64,000 bases of DNA, from the NCBI GenBank assembly GCA_032622095.1, contig CP136067.1:48405549-48469548 (forward strand). Reading direction: 5' to 3'. Position 1 is the first letter of the stretch, and each line of letters starts with the position of its first letter. This DNA comes from Siphonodentalium dalli. Taxonomy: Eukaryota > Mollusca > Scaphopoda > Gadilida > Siphonodentaliidae. The position numbers and the translations under genes were made by a program. The notes beneath the pieces were generated by a model, which was not told the origin of the DNA, did not search any database, and was given only the letters and a program-made list of their open reading frames with translations. Of the stretch, positions 13,477 to 27,474 are shown piece after piece.

Positions 13477-14315
13477 TTAAACACCACCATATCCCGTCGC
13501 CACGCCCCTTGCTGAATTGTCCAGGCTAATTTATTGTTAAACACCACCACATCCCGTCACCACGCCCCTTGTTGAATCATCCAGGCTAATTTATTGTTAA
13601 ACACCACCACATCCCGTCGCCAGGCCCCTTGTTGAATCATCCAGGCTAATTTACTGTTAAACACCACCACATCCCGTCGCCACGCCCCTTGTTGAATCAT
13701 CCAGGCTAATTTACTGTTAAACACCACCACATCCCGTCGCCACGCTCCTTGTTGAATCATCCAGGCTAATTTACTGTTAAATACCACCATATCCCGTCGC
13801 CAGGCTCCTTGTTGAATCGTCCAGGCTAATTTATTGTTAAACACCACCACATCCCGTCGCCACGCCCCTTGTTGAATCATCCAGGCTAATTTATTGTTAA
13901 ACACCACCACATCCCGTCGCCACGCTCCTTATTGAATCATCCAGGCTAATTTACTGTTAAACACCACCACATCCCGTCGCCAGGCCCCTTGTTGAATCAT
14001 CCAGGCTAATTTATTGTTAAACACCACCATATCCCGTCGCCAGGCCCCTTGTTGAATCATCCAGGCTAATTTATTGTTAAACACCACCATATCCCGTCGC
14101 CAGGCCCCTTGTTGAATCGTCCAGGCTAATTTATTGTTAAACACCGCCACATCCCGTCGCCACGCCCCTTGTTGAATCGTCCAGGCTAATTTACTGTTAA
14201 ACACCACCACATCCCGTCGCCAGGCCCCTTGTTGAATCATCCAGGCTAATTTATTGTTAAACACCACCACATCCCGTCGCCACGCCCCTTGTTGAATCGT
14301 CCAGGCTAATTTATT
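13476..14315. repeat. 60-bp block, 14 units
   Basis: Standard block. Confidence 0.95.
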
Positions 14316-14320
14316 GTTAA

Positions 14321-15967
14321 CCCTTTTACCGCTAAATATAATTATGGACGTGTGTCTTACTGCTGAATATTTCCATATTACCTATCGTGGCATCGTAGAA
14401 CATAGCTTGCCAATATATTTTCCAGTATTTCGGTAACGTAAGTCTTTAATTTAAGCTACATGTATTCGGATCTCAATCACTACAGTACGAAATAATGTGT
14501 CATCAATCATCACTGATATGAAAATAATGTGTTTGGCTAAATTGTCAATGTTTATATCGAAAAAGTTGAATTCCTGGAGTGAATGTATATACCACGAGGT
14601 CTCAAGCAGTCTACCTCTTCGCATGCAGCATAGGACAATAATATTGAATGTCTCAATTATATTAATAGCTTGAGGATAGGAGCGACCTATCATATGGTAA
14701 ATATTCAACCAGGCTCTGGTTATATAAATTAAATTTTAAAGTTTAAACTAAATTCAACACATTATAAAAATATCAGTTTTTGAATTGATGACTGATGTAC
14801 AGTGTAGTACAATAACGATTAACATTATGGTCTTGTAACTAAACATGTTAGAATATTGACAGTAGTGTGGTATTAAACCTTTTACTGCTAAATTGATTTC
14901 TGGACATGTGTCACGTGTCTTACAGCTGAATATATTTCCATATTAAATATGCCTATCATGGTATTATAGAACATACCTTACCTAATATATCTCCCAGCAT
15001 TTCGGTAACGTATATTCTCGAGTTAAATATCCCCTTTATATGTAAAGGTAAGTAACAAAATCCACCGAATGTCAGGTATCTGTAACATACATGTATATAC
15101 TCGAGCATAGTTCGTTTGAAATAAAAACTTTCCCACTCACATTCACATGCTATGTACCGACGAAAACCACTCAATCAAGTCAATGCCAGGTTAGTAAATT
15201 AACGTAAATTATTATGTATATTCTATAGCTAAAAACCACTAATTGAGTAAAATGTTGATAAATATATAGGGTGATCAAAAGAGAGGCCGTTGGAAATTAT
15301 AGACTAATTTAAAAATAAATTATTCTCACTTCTCATCTACGTTGTAATAAACATATCACGAAATTGGGCAACCCAGTTATTTGAATTGTTTTTGTAATAT
15401 ATTAGTATCACAACAAATGTCACATAACCGTTGCATACATATTTCGTAACTTATGCTCCATTTGTCACTAAATTCATAAATACCTGCACGTATTTGTTGT
15501 CCTATAATTGCACAAAACGCATTCTGTTGTTAAACGCATTCGCACAGTGGAAGCATGCTTTCAAAAATCGTCATTATGTACCGTAGTAAATGCGTACAGC
15601 AAACAACATTCGTGTTCACTCTGTCCTAAATACATCCTCTAAAAATCCACAAATTCATAACTAACCTTTTCTCAATGAACATACCACACCCATGGTGACA
15701 GAATTTTTTTTTACTATATGCTAAGAAATTACCCCCTACTGATAACTCGAAACTAAACAGTGTCACCATTACACGCACATTTCAAGTCAAGGTCATTCAT
15801 TTCTTACCTTCACCTTTAGCATTCCACGGTGCGTTCGCTCCCCAACTCTGAATGCACTCGTTCAGGACCATGGTACATATAATTATATAGTATTACCTGA
15901 AAGCCGATATATCGGCCTGCCGCAGTCTACCGGGAAGCCGATATATCGGCTTGCCGCGCTCAAAGGG
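14321..15967. mobile_element. TTAA element, satellite copy 7
   Basis: Same length and ends as 1866-3512. Confidence 0.7.
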
Positions 15968-16806
15968 TTAAACACCACCATATCCCGTCGCCACGCCCCT
16001 TGCTGAATTGTCCAGGCTAATTTATTGTTAAACACCACCACATCCCGTCACCACGCCCCTTGTTGAATCATCCAGGCTAATTTATTGTTAAACACCACCA
16101 CATCCCGTCGCCAGGCCCCTTGTTGAATCATCCAGGCTAATTTACTGTTAAACACCACCACATCCCGTCGCCACGCCCCTTGTTGAATCATCCAGGCTAA
16201 TTTACTGTTAAACACCACCACATCCCGTCGCCACGCTCCTTGTTGAATCATCCAGGCTAATTTACTGTTAAATACCACCATATCCCGTCGCCAGGCTCCT
16301 TGTTGAATCGTCCAGGCTAATTTATTGTTAAACACCACCACATCCCGTCGCCACGCCCCTTGTTGAATCATCCAGGCTAATTTATTGTTAAACACCACCA
16401 CATCCCGTCGCCACGCTCCTTATTGAATCATCCAGGCTAATTTACTGTTAAACACCACCACATCCCGTCGCCAGGCCCCTTGTTGAATCATCCAGGCTAA
16501 TTTATTGTTAAACACCACCATATCCCGTCGCCAGGCCCCTTGTTGAATCATCCAGGCTAATTTATTGTTAAACACCACCATATCCCGTCGCCAGGCCCCT
16601 TGTTGAATCGTCCAGGCTAATTTATTGTTAAACACCGCCACATCCCGTCGCCACGCCCCTTGTTGAATCGTCCAGGCTAATTTACTGTTAAACACCACCA
16701 CATCCCGTCGCCAGGCCCCTTGTTGAATCATCCAGGCTAATTTATTGTTAAACACCACCACATCCCGTCGCCACGCCCCTTGTTGAATCGTCCAGGCTAA
16801 TTTATT
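15967..16806. repeat. 60-bp block, 14 units
   Basis: Standard block. Confidence 0.95.
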
Positions 16807-16811
16807 GTTAA

Positions 16812-18458
16812 CCCTTTTACCGCTAAATATAATTATGGACGTGTGTCTTACTGCTGAATATTTCCATATTACCTATCGTGGCATCGTAGAACATAGCTTG
16901 CCAATATATTTTCCAGTATTTCGGTAACGTAAGTCTTTAATTTAAGCTACATGTATTCGGATCTCAATCACTACAGTACGAAATAATGTGTCATCAATCA
17001 TCACTGATATGAAAATAATGTGTTTGGCTAAATTGTCAATGTTTATATCGAAAAAGTTGAATTCCTGGAGTGAATGTATATACCACGAGGTCTCAAGCAG
17101 TCTACCTCTTCGCATGCAGCATAGGACAATAATATTGAATGTCTCAATTATATTAATAGCTTGAGGATAGGAGCGACCTATCATATGGTAAATATTCAAC
17201 CAGGCTCTGGTTATATAAATTAAATTTTAAAGTTTAAACTAAATTCAACACATTATAAAAATATCAGTTTTTGAATTGATGACTGATGTACAGTGTAGTA
17301 CAATAACGATTAACATTATGGTCTTGTAACTAAACATGTTAGAATATTGACAGTAGTGTGGTATTAAACCTTTTACTGCTAAATTGATTTCTGGACATGT
17401 GTCACGTGTCTTACAGCTGAATATATTTCCATATTAAATATGCCTATCATGGTATTATAGAACATACCTTACCTAATATATCTCCCAGCATTTCGGTAAC
17501 GTATATTCTCGAGTTAAATATCCCCTTTATATGTAAAGGTAAGTAACAAAATCCACCGAATGTCAGGTATCTGTAACATACATGTATATACTCGAGCATA
17601 GTTCGTTTGAAATAAAAACTTTCCCACTCACATTCACATGCTATGTACCGACGAAAACCACTCAATCAAGTCAATGCCAGGTTAGTAAATTAACGTAAAT
17701 TATTATGTATATTCTATAGCTAAAAACCACTAATTGAGTAAAATGTTGATAAATATATAGGGTGATCAAAAGAGAGGCCGTTGGAAATTATAGACTAATT
17801 TAAAAATAAATTATTCTCACTTCTCATCTACGTTGTAATAAACATATCACGAAATTGGGCAACCCAGTTATTTGAATTGTTTTTGTAATATATTAGTATC
17901 ACAACAAATGTCACATAACCGTTGCATACATATTTCGTAACTTATGCTCCATTTGTCACTAAATTCATAAATACCTGCACGTATTTGTTGTCCTATAATT
18001 GCACAAAACGCATTCTGTTGTTAAACGCATTCGCACAGTGGAAGCATGCTTTCAAAAATCGTCATTATGTACCGTAGTAAATGCGTACAGCAAACAACAT
18101 TCGTGTTCACTCTGTCCTAAATACATCCTCTAAAAATCCACAAATTCATAACTAACCTTTTCTCAATGAACATACCACACCCATGGTGACAGAATTTTTT
18201 TTTACTATATGCTAAGAAATTACCCCCTACTGATAACTCGAAACTAAACAGTGTCACCATTACACGCACATTTCAAGTCAAGGTCATTCATTTCTTACCT
18301 TCACCTTTAGCATTCCACGGTGCGTTCGCTCCCCAACTCTGAATGCACTCGTTCAGGACCATGGTACATATAATTATATAGTATTACCTGAAAGCCGATA
18401 TATCGGCCTGCCGCAGTCTACCGGGAAGCCGATATATCGGCTTGCCGCGCTCAAAGGG
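16812..18458. mobile_element. TTAA element, satellite copy 8
   Basis: Same length and ends as 1866-3512. Confidence 0.7.
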
Positions 18459-19297
18459 TTAAACACCACCATATCCCGTCGCCACGCCCCTTGCTGAATT
18501 GTCCAGGCTAATTTATTGTTAAACACCACCACATCCCGTCACCACGCCCCTTGTTGAATCATCCAGGCTAATTTATTGTTAAACACCACCACATCCCGTC
18601 GCCAGGCCCCTTGTTGAATCATCCAGGCTAATTTACTGTTAAACACCACCACATCCTGTCGCCACGCCCCTTGTTGAATCATCCAGGCTAATTTACTGTT
18701 AAACACCACCACATCCCGTCGCCACGCTCCTTGTTGAATCATCCAGGCTAATTTACTGTTAAATACCACCATATCCCGTCGCCAGGCTCCTTGTTGAATC
18801 GTCCAGGCTAATTTATTGTTAAACACCACCACATCCCGTCGCCACGCCCCTTGTTGAATCATCCAGGCTAATTTATTGTTAAACACCACCACATCCCGTC
18901 GCCACGCTCCTTATTGAATCATCCAGGCTAATTTACTGTTAAACACCACCACATCCCGTCGCCAGGCCCCTTGTTGAATCATCCAGGCTAATTTATTGTT
19001 AAACACCACCATATCCCGTCGCCAGGCCCCTTGTTGAATCATCCAGGCTAATTTATTGTTAAACACCACCATATCCCGTCGCCAGGCCCCTTGTTGAATC
19101 GTCCAGGCTAATTTATTGTTAAACACCGCCACATCCCGTCGCCACGCCCCTTGTTGAATCGTCCAGGCTAATTTACTGTTAAACACCACCACATCCCGTC
19201 GCCAGGCTCCTTGTTGAATCATCCAGGCTAATTTATTGTTAAACACCACCACATCCCGTCGCCACGCCCCTTGTTGAATCGTCCAGGCTAATTTATT
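18458..19297. repeat. 60-bp block, 14 units, with two private substitutions
   Basis: Standard order, but with T instead of C at 18657 (CCCGTC becomes CCTGTC, a CpG transition) and T instead of C at 19208. These are the only private changes I saw among the eight standard blocks, and they show that the copies are separately assembled rather than one block duplicated in silico. Confidence 0.95.
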
Positions 19298-19302
19298 GTT
19301 AA

Positions 19303-20949
19303 CCCTTTTACCGCTAAATATAATTATGGACGTGTGTCTTACTGCTGAATATTTCCATATTACCTATCGTGGCATCGTAGAACATAGCTTGCCAATATAT
19401 TTTCCAGTATTTCGGTAACGTAAGTCTTTAATTTAAGCTACATGTATTCGGATCTCAATCACTACAGTACGAAATAATGTGTCATCAATCATCACTGATA
19501 TGAAAATAATGTGTTTGGCTAAATTGTCAATGTTTATATCGAAAAAGTTGAATTCCTGGAGTGAATGTATATACCACGAGGTCTCAAGCAGTCTACCTCT
19601 TCGCATGCAGCATAGGACAATAATATTGAATGTCTCAATTATATTAATAGCTTGAGGATAGGAGCGACCTATCATATGGTAAATATTCAACCAGGCTCTG
19701 GTTATATAAATTAAATTTTAAAGTTTAAACTAAATTCAACACATTATAAAAATATCAGTTTTTGAATTGATGACTGATGTACAGTGTAGTACAATAACGA
19801 TTAACATTATGGTCTTGTAACTAAACATGTTAGAATATTGACAGTAGTGTGGTATTAAACCTTTTACTGCTAAATTGATTTCTGGACATGTGTCACGTGT
19901 CTTACAGCTGAATATATTTCCATATTAAATATGCCTATCATGGTATTATAGAACATACCTTACCTAATATATCTCCCAGCATTTCGGTAACGTATATTCT
20001 CGAGTTAAATATCCCCTTTATATGTAAAGGTAAGTAACAAAATCCACCGAATGTCAGGTATCTGTAACATACATGTATATACTCGAGCATAGTTCGTTTG
20101 AAATAAAAACTTTCCCACTCACATTCACATGCTATGTACCGACGAAAACCACTCAATCAAGTCAATGCCAGGTTAGTAAATTAACGTAAATTATTATGTA
20201 TATTCTATAGCTAAAAACCACTAATTGAGTAAAATGTTGATAAATATATAGGGTGATCAAAAGAGAGGCCGTTGGAAATTATAGACTAATTTAAAAATAA
20301 ATTATTCTCACTTCTCATCTACGTTGTAATAAACATATCACGAAATTGGGCAACCCAGTTATTTGAATTGTTTTTGTAATATATTAGTATCACAACAAAT
20401 GTCACATAACCGTTGCATACATATTTCGTAACTTATGCTCCATTTGTCACTAAATTCATAAATACCTGCACGTATTTGTTGTCCTATAATTGCACAAAAC
20501 GCATTCTGTTGTTAAACGCATTCGCACAGTGGAAGCATGCTTTCAAAAATCGTCATTATGTACCGTAGTAAATGCGTACAGCAAACAACATTCGTGTTCA
20601 CTCTGTCCTAAATACATCCTCTAAAAATCCACAAATTCATAACTAACCTTTTCTCAATGAACATACCACACCCATGGTGACAGAATTTTTTTTTACTATA
20701 TGCTAAGAAATTACCCCCTACTGATAACTCGAAACTAAACAGTGTCACCATTACACGCACATTTCAAGTCAAGGTCATTCATTTCTTACCTTCACCTTTA
20801 GCATTCCACGGTGCGTTCGCTCCCCAACTCTGAATGCACTCGTTCAGGACCATGGTACATATAATTATATAGTATTACCTGAAAGCCGATATATCGGCCT
20901 GCCGCAGTCTACCGGGAAGCCGATATATCGGCTTGCCGCGCTCAAAGGG
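19303..20949. mobile_element. TTAA element, satellite copy 9
   Basis: Same length and ends as 1866-3512. Confidence 0.7.
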
Positions 20950-21788
20950 TTAAACACCACCATATCCCGTCGCCACGCCCCTTGCTGAATTGTCCAGGCT
21001 AATTTATTGTTAAACACCACCACATCCCGTCACCACGCCCCTTGTTGAATCATCCAGGCTAATTTATTGTTAAACACCACCACATCCCGTCGCCAGGCCC
21101 CTTGTTGAATCATCCAGGCTAATTTACTGTTAAACACCACCACATCCCGTCGCCACGCCCCTTGTTGAATCATCCAGGCTAATTTACTGTTAAACACCAC
21201 CACATCCCGTCGCCACGCTCCTTGTTGAATCATCCAGGCTAATTTACTGTTAAATACCACCATATCCCGTCGCCAGGCTCCTTGTTGAATCGTCCAGGCT
21301 AATTTATTGTTAAACACCACCACATCCCGTCGCCACGCCCCTTGTTGAATCATCCAGGCTAATTTATTGTTAAACACCACCACATCCCGTCGCCACGCTC
21401 CTTATTGAATCATCCAGGCTAATTTACTGTTAAACACCACCACATCCCGTCGCCAGGCCCCTTGTTGAATCATCCAGGCTAATTTATTGTTAAACACCAC
21501 CATATCCCGTCGCCAGGCCCCTTGTTGAATCATCCAGGCTAATTTATTGTTAAACACCACCATATCCCGTCGCCAGGCCCCTTGTTGAATCGTCCAGGCT
21601 AATTTATTGTTAAACACCGCCACATCCCGTCGCCACGCCCCTTGTTGAATCGTCCAGGCTAATTTACTGTTAAACACCACCACATCCCGTCGCCAGGCCC
21701 CTTGTTGAATCATCCAGGCTAATTTATTGTTAAACACCACCACATCCCGTCGCCACGCCCCTTGTTGAATCGTCCAGGCTAATTTATT
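20949..21788. repeat. 60-bp block, 14 units
   Basis: Standard block. Confidence 0.95.
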
Positions 21789-21793
21789 GTTAA

Positions 21794-23440
21794 CCCTTTT
21801 ACCGCTAAATATAATTATGGACGTGTGTCTTACTGCTGAATATTTCCATATTACCTATCGTGGCATCGTAGAACATAGCTTGCCAATATATTTTCCAGTA
21901 TTTCGGTAACGTAAGTCTTTAATTTAAGCTACATGTATTCGGATCTCAATCACTACAGTACGAAATAATGTGTCATCAATCATCACTGATATGAAAATAA
22001 TGTGTTTGGCTAAATTGTCAATGTTTATATCGAAAAAGTTGAATTCCTGGAGTGAATGTATATACCACGAGGTCTCAAGCAGTCTACCTCTTCGCATGCA
22101 GCATAGGACAATAATATTGAATGTCTCAATTATATTAATAGCTTGAGGATAGGAGCGACCTATCATATGGTAAATATTCAACCAGGCTCTGGTTATATAA
22201 ATTAAATTTTAAAGTTTAAACTAAATTCAACACATTATAAAAATATCAGTTTTTGAATTGATGACTGATGTACAGTGTAGTACAATAACGATTAACATTA
22301 TGGTCTTGTAACTAAACATGTTAGAATATTGACAGTAGTGTGGTATTAAACCTTTTACTGCTAAATTGATTTCTGGACATGTGTCACGTGTCTTACAGCT
22401 GAATATATTTCCATATTAAATATGCCTATCATGGTATTATAGAACATACCTTACCTAATATATCTCCCAGCATTTCGGTAACGTATATTCTCGAGTTAAA
22501 TATCCCCTTTATATGTAAAGGTAAGTAACAAAATCCACCGAATGTCAGGTATCTGTAACATACATGTATATACTCGAGCATAGTTCGTTTGAAATAAAAA
22601 CTTTCCCACTCACATTCACATGCTATGTACCGACGAAAACCACTCAATCAAGTCAATGCCAGGTTAGTAAATTAACGTAAATTATTATGTATATTCTATA
22701 GCTAAAAACCACTAATTGAGTAAAATGTTGATAAATATATAGGGTGATCAAAAGAGAGGCCGTTGGAAATTATAGACTAATTTAAAAATAAATTATTCTC
22801 ACTTCTCATCTACGTTGTAATAAACATATCACGAAATTGGGCAACCCAGTTATTTGAATTGTTTTTGTAATATATTAGTATCACAACAAATGTCACATAA
22901 CCGTTGCATACATATTTCGTAACTTATGCTCCATTTGTCACTAAATTCATAAATACCTGCACGTATTTGTTGTCCTATAATTGCACAAAACGCATTCTGT
23001 TGTTAAACGCATTCGCACAGTGGAAGCATGCTTTCAAAAATCGTCATTATGTACCGTAGTAAATGCGTACAGCAAACAACATTCGTGTTCACTCTGTCCT
23101 AAATACATCCTCTAAAAATCCACAAATTCATAACTAACCTTTTCTCAATGAACATACCACACCCATGGTGACAGAATTTTTTTTTACTATATGCTAAGAA
23201 ATTACCCCCTACTGATAACTCGAAACTAAACAGTGTCACCATTACACGCACATTTCAAGTCAAGGTCATTCATTTCTTACCTTCACCTTTAGCATTCCAC
23301 GGTGCGTTCGCTCCCCAACTCTGAATGCACTCGTTCAGGACCATGGTACATATAATTATATAGTATTACCTGAAAGCCGATATATCGGCCTGCCGCAGTC
23401 TACCGGGAAGCCGATATATCGGCTTGCCGCGCTCAAAGGG
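21794..23440. mobile_element. TTAA element, satellite copy 10
   Basis: Same length and ends as 1866-3512. Confidence 0.7.
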
Positions 23441-24819
23441 TTAAACACCACCATATCCCGTCGCCACGCCCCTTGCTGAATTGTCCAGGCTAATTTATTG
23501 TTAAACACCACCACATCCCGTCACCACGCCCCTTGTTGAATCATCCAGGCTAATTTATTGTTAAACACCACCACATCCCGTCGCCAGGCTCCTTGTTGAA
23601 TCGTCCAGGCTAATTTATTGTTAAACACCACCACATCCCGTCGCCACGCCCCTTGTTGAATCATCCAGGCTAATTTATTGTTAAACACCACCACATCCCG
23701 TCGCCAGGCTCCTTGTTGAATCGTCCAGGCTAATTTATTGTTAAACACCACCACATCCCGTCGCCACGCCCCTTGTTGAATCATCCAGGCTAATTTATTG
23801 TCAAACACCACCACATCCCGTCGCCACGCCCCTTGTTGAATCATCCAGGCTAATTTACTGTTAAACACCACCATATCCCGTCGCCACGCTCCTTGTTGAA
23901 TCGTCCAGGCTAATTTATTGTTAAACACCACCACATCCCGTCGCCACGCTCCTTGTTGAATCGTCCAGGCTAATTTACTGTTAAACACCACCACATCCCG
24001 TCGCCACGCTCCTTGTTGAATCGTCCAGGCTAATTTACTGTTAAACACCACCACATCCCGTCGCCACGCCCCTTGTTGAATCATCCAGGCTAATTTATTG
24101 TTAAACACCACCACATCCCGTCGCCAGGCCCCTTGTTGAATCATCCAGGCTAATTTACTGTTAAACACCACCACATCCCGTCGCCACGCCCCTTGTTGAA
24201 TCATCCAGGCTAATTTACTGTTAAACACCACCACATCCCGTCGCCACGCTCCTTGTTGAATCATCCAGGCTAATTTACTGTTAAATACCACCATATCCCG
24301 TCGCCAGGCTCCTTGTTGAATCGTCCAGGCTAATTTATTGTTAAACACCACCACATCCCGTCGCCACGCCCCTTGTTGAATCATCCAGGCTAATTTATTG
24401 TTAAACACCACCACATCCCGTCGCCACGCTCCTTATTGAATCATCCAGGCTAATTTACTGTTAAACACCACCACATCCCGTCGCCAGGCCCCTTGTTGAA
24501 TCATCCAGGCTAATTTATTGTTAAACACCACCATATCCCGTCGCCAGGCCCCTTGTTGAATCATCCAGGCTAATTTATTGTTAAACACCACCATATCCCG
24601 TCGCCAGGCCCCTTGTTGAATCGTCCAGGCTAATTTATTGTTAAACACCGCCACATCCCGTCGCCACGCCCCTTGTTGAATCGTCCAGGCTAATTTACTG
24701 TTAAACACCACCACATCCCGTCGCCAGGCCCCTTGTTGAATCATCCAGGCTAATTTATTGTTAAACACCACCACATCCCGTCGCCACGCCCCTTGTTGAA
24801 TCGTCCAGGCTAATTTATT
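23440..24819. repeat. 60-bp block, 23 units (expanded form)
   Basis: Nine repeats longer than the standard block. The extra repeats lie near the left end and include variants not seen in standard blocks: a unit with GTCAAACACC (starting near 23800), and units combining GCCACGCTCC with ATCGTCC. From about 24100 rightwards the standard order resumes. The loss of the CTTATTG stop variant from the left part leaves a 297-codon open stretch on the minus strand (23521-24414). That is a by-product of repeat composition. Confidence 0.96.
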
Positions 24820-24824
24820 GTTAA

Positions 24825-26471
24825 CCCTTTTACCGCTAAATATAATTATGGACGTGTGTCTTACTGCTGAATATTTCCATATTACCTATCGTGGCATCGT
24901 AGAACATAGCTTGCCAATATATTTTCCAGTATTTCGGTAACGTAAGTCTTTAATTTAAGCTACATGTATTCGGATCTCAATCACTACAGTACGAAATAAT
25001 GTGTCATCAATCATCACTGATATGAAAATAATGTGTTTGGCTAAATTGTCAATGTTTATATCGAAAAAGTTGAATTCCTGGAGTGAATGTATATACCACG
25101 AGGTCTCAAGCAGTCTACCTCTTCGCATGCAGCATAGGACAATAATATTGAATGTCTCAATTATATTAATAGCTTGAGGATAGGAGCGACCTATCATATG
25201 GTAAATATTCAACCAGGCTCTGGTTATATAAATTAAATTTTAAAGTTTAAACTAAATTCAACACATTATAAAAATATCAGTTTTTGAATTGATGACTGAT
25301 GTACAGTGTAGTACAATAACGATTAACATTATGGTCTTGTAACTAAACATGTTAGAATATTGACAGTAGTGTGGTATTAAACCTTTTACTGCTAAATTGA
25401 TTTCTGGACATGTGTCACGTGTCTTACAGCTGAATATATTTCCATATTAAATATGCCTATCATGGTATTATAGAACATACCTTACCTAATATATCTCCCA
25501 GCATTTCGGTAACGTATATTCTCGAGTTAAATATCCCCTTTATATGTAAAGGTAAGTAACAAAATCCACCGAATGTCAGGTATCTGTAACATACATGTAT
25601 ATACTCGAGCATAGTTCGTTTGAAATAAAAACTTTCCCACTCACATTCACATGCTATGTACCGACGAAAACCACTCAATCAAGTCAATGCCAGGTTAGTA
25701 AATTAACGTAAATTATTATGTATATTCTATAGCTAAAAACCACTAATTGAGTAAAATGTTGATAAATATATAGGGTGATCAAAAGAGAGGCCGTTGGAAA
25801 TTATAGACTAATTTAAAAATAAATTATTCTCACTTCTCATCTACGTTGTAATAAACATATCACGAAATTGGGCAACCCAGTTATTTGAATTGTTTTTGTA
25901 ATATATTAGTATCACAACAAATGTCACATAACCGTTGCATACATATTTCGTAACTTATGCTCCATTTGTCACTAAATTCATAAATACCTGCACGTATTTG
26001 TTGTCCTATAATTGCACAAAACGCATTCTGTTGTTAAACGCATTCGCACAGTGGAAGCATGCTTTCAAAAATCGTCATTATGTACCGTAGTAAATGCGTA
26101 CAGCAAACAACATTCGTGTTCACTCTGTCCTAAATACATCCTCTAAAAATCCACAAATTCATAACTAACCTTTTCTCAATGAACATACCACACCCATGGT
26201 GACAGAATTTTTTTTTACTATATGCTAAGAAATTACCCCCTACTGATAACTCGAAACTAAACAGTGTCACCATTACACGCACATTTCAAGTCAAGGTCAT
26301 TCATTTCTTACCTTCACCTTTAGCATTCCACGGTGCGTTCGCTCCCCAACTCTGAATGCACTCGTTCAGGACCATGGTACATATAATTATATAGTATTAC
26401 CTGAAAGCCGATATATCGGCCTGCCGCAGTCTACCGGGAAGCCGATATATCGGCTTGCCGCGCTCAAAGGG
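24825..26471. mobile_element. TTAA element, satellite copy 11
   Basis: Last complete copy; TTAA at 24821-24824 on the left, GGG at 26469-26471 on the right. Confidence 0.7.
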
Positions 26472-27374
26472 TTAAACACCACCATATCCCGTCGCCACGC
26501 CCCTTGCTGAATTGTCCAGGCTAATTTATTGTTAAACACCACCACATCCCGTCACCACGCCCCTTGTTGAATCATCCAGGCTAATTTATTGTTAAACACC
26601 ACCACATCCCGTCGCCAGGCTCCTTGTTGAATCGTCCAGGCTAATTTATTGTTAAACACCACCACATCCCGTCGCCACGCCCCTTGTTGAATCATCCAGG
26701 CTAATTTATTGTTAAACACCACCACATCCCGTCGCCAGGCTCCTTGTTGAATCGTCCAGGCTAATTTATTGTTAAACACCACCACATCCCGTCGCCACGC
26801 CCCTTGTTGAATCATCCAGGCTAATTTATTGTCAAACACCACCACATCCCGTCGCCACGCCCCTTGTTGAATCATCCAGGCTAATTTACTGTTAAACACC
26901 ACCATATCCCGTCGCCACGCTCCTTGTTGAATCGTCCAGGCTAATTTATTGTTAAACACCACCACATCCCGTCGCCACGCTCCTTGTTGAATCGTCCAGG
27001 CTAATTTACTGTTAAACACCACCACATCCCGTCGCCACGCTCCTTGTTGAATCGTCCAGGCTAATTTACTGTTAAACACCACCACATCCCGTCGCCACGC
27101 CCCTTGTTGAATCATCCAGGCTAATTTATTGTTAAACACCACCACATCCCGTCGCCAGGCCCCTTGTTGAATCATCCAGGCTAATTTACTGTTAAACACC
27201 ACCACATCCCGTCGCCACGCCCCTTGTTGAATCATCCAGGCTAATTTACTGTTAAACACCACCACATCCCGTCGCCACGCTCCTTGTTGAATCATCCAGG
27301 CTAATTTACTGTTAAATACCACCATATCCCGTCGCCAGGCTCCTTGTTGAATCGTCCAGGCTAATTTATTGTTA
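26471..27374. repeat. 60-bp block, expanded form, truncated by the gap (15 units visible)
   Basis: The repeat order, including the GTCAAACACC variant, follows that of 23440-24819, so the expanded form was itself copied. Fifteen full repeats and four bases are visible before the Ns. Confidence 0.95.
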
Positions 27375-27474
27375 NNNNNNNNNNNNNNNNNNNNNNNNNN
27401 NNNNNNNNNNNNNNNNNNNNNNNNNNNNNNNNNNNNNNNNNNNNNNNNNNNNNNNNNNNNNNNNNNNNNNNNNN
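27375..27474. other. Assembly gap of exactly 100 N
   Basis: One hundred consecutive Ns. A round 100 is the usual placeholder for a gap of unknown size, so the satellite may extend much further and the right flank may not be its true neighbour. Confidence 0.95.

Larger units (their letters stand above)
1..27374. repeat. Composite satellite array, 2491-bp unit
   Basis: Direct tandem array. Using the motif ATTTAAAAATAAATTATT as the unit start, units begin at 1, 2852, 5343, 7834, 10325, 12816, 15307, 17798, 20289, 22780 and 25811. Eight successive units are exactly 2491 bp; the first is 2851 bp (+6 x 60) and the tenth 3031 bp (+9 x 60). The last is cut by the assembly gap. Each unit is a 60-bp minisatellite block plus a 1647-bp TTAA-bounded element. 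Copies are almost identical: among the eight standard units the only differences I noticed were C to T at 18657 (a CpG) and C to T at 19208. Length variation is confined to whole 60-bp steps. Confidence 0.97.

Noticed and set aside
742-27360. Minus-strand ORFs of 113-315 codons with a 20-residue period (VVFNNKLAWMIQQGAWRRD)
   Set aside because: The 60-bp unit is a multiple of three, so any frame without a stop in one unit stays open indefinitely, and a 60-bp unit is expected to have an open frame by chance. Variation among units mixes silent and replacement changes, and two unit variants carry in-frame stops in every block. The ORF reaching 27499 also crosses the N gap.
1-27374. Telomeric or rDNA spacer identity for the satellite
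   Set aside because: No TTAGGG-type repeats and no rRNA sequence are present. The position on the chromosome cannot be inferred from the window.
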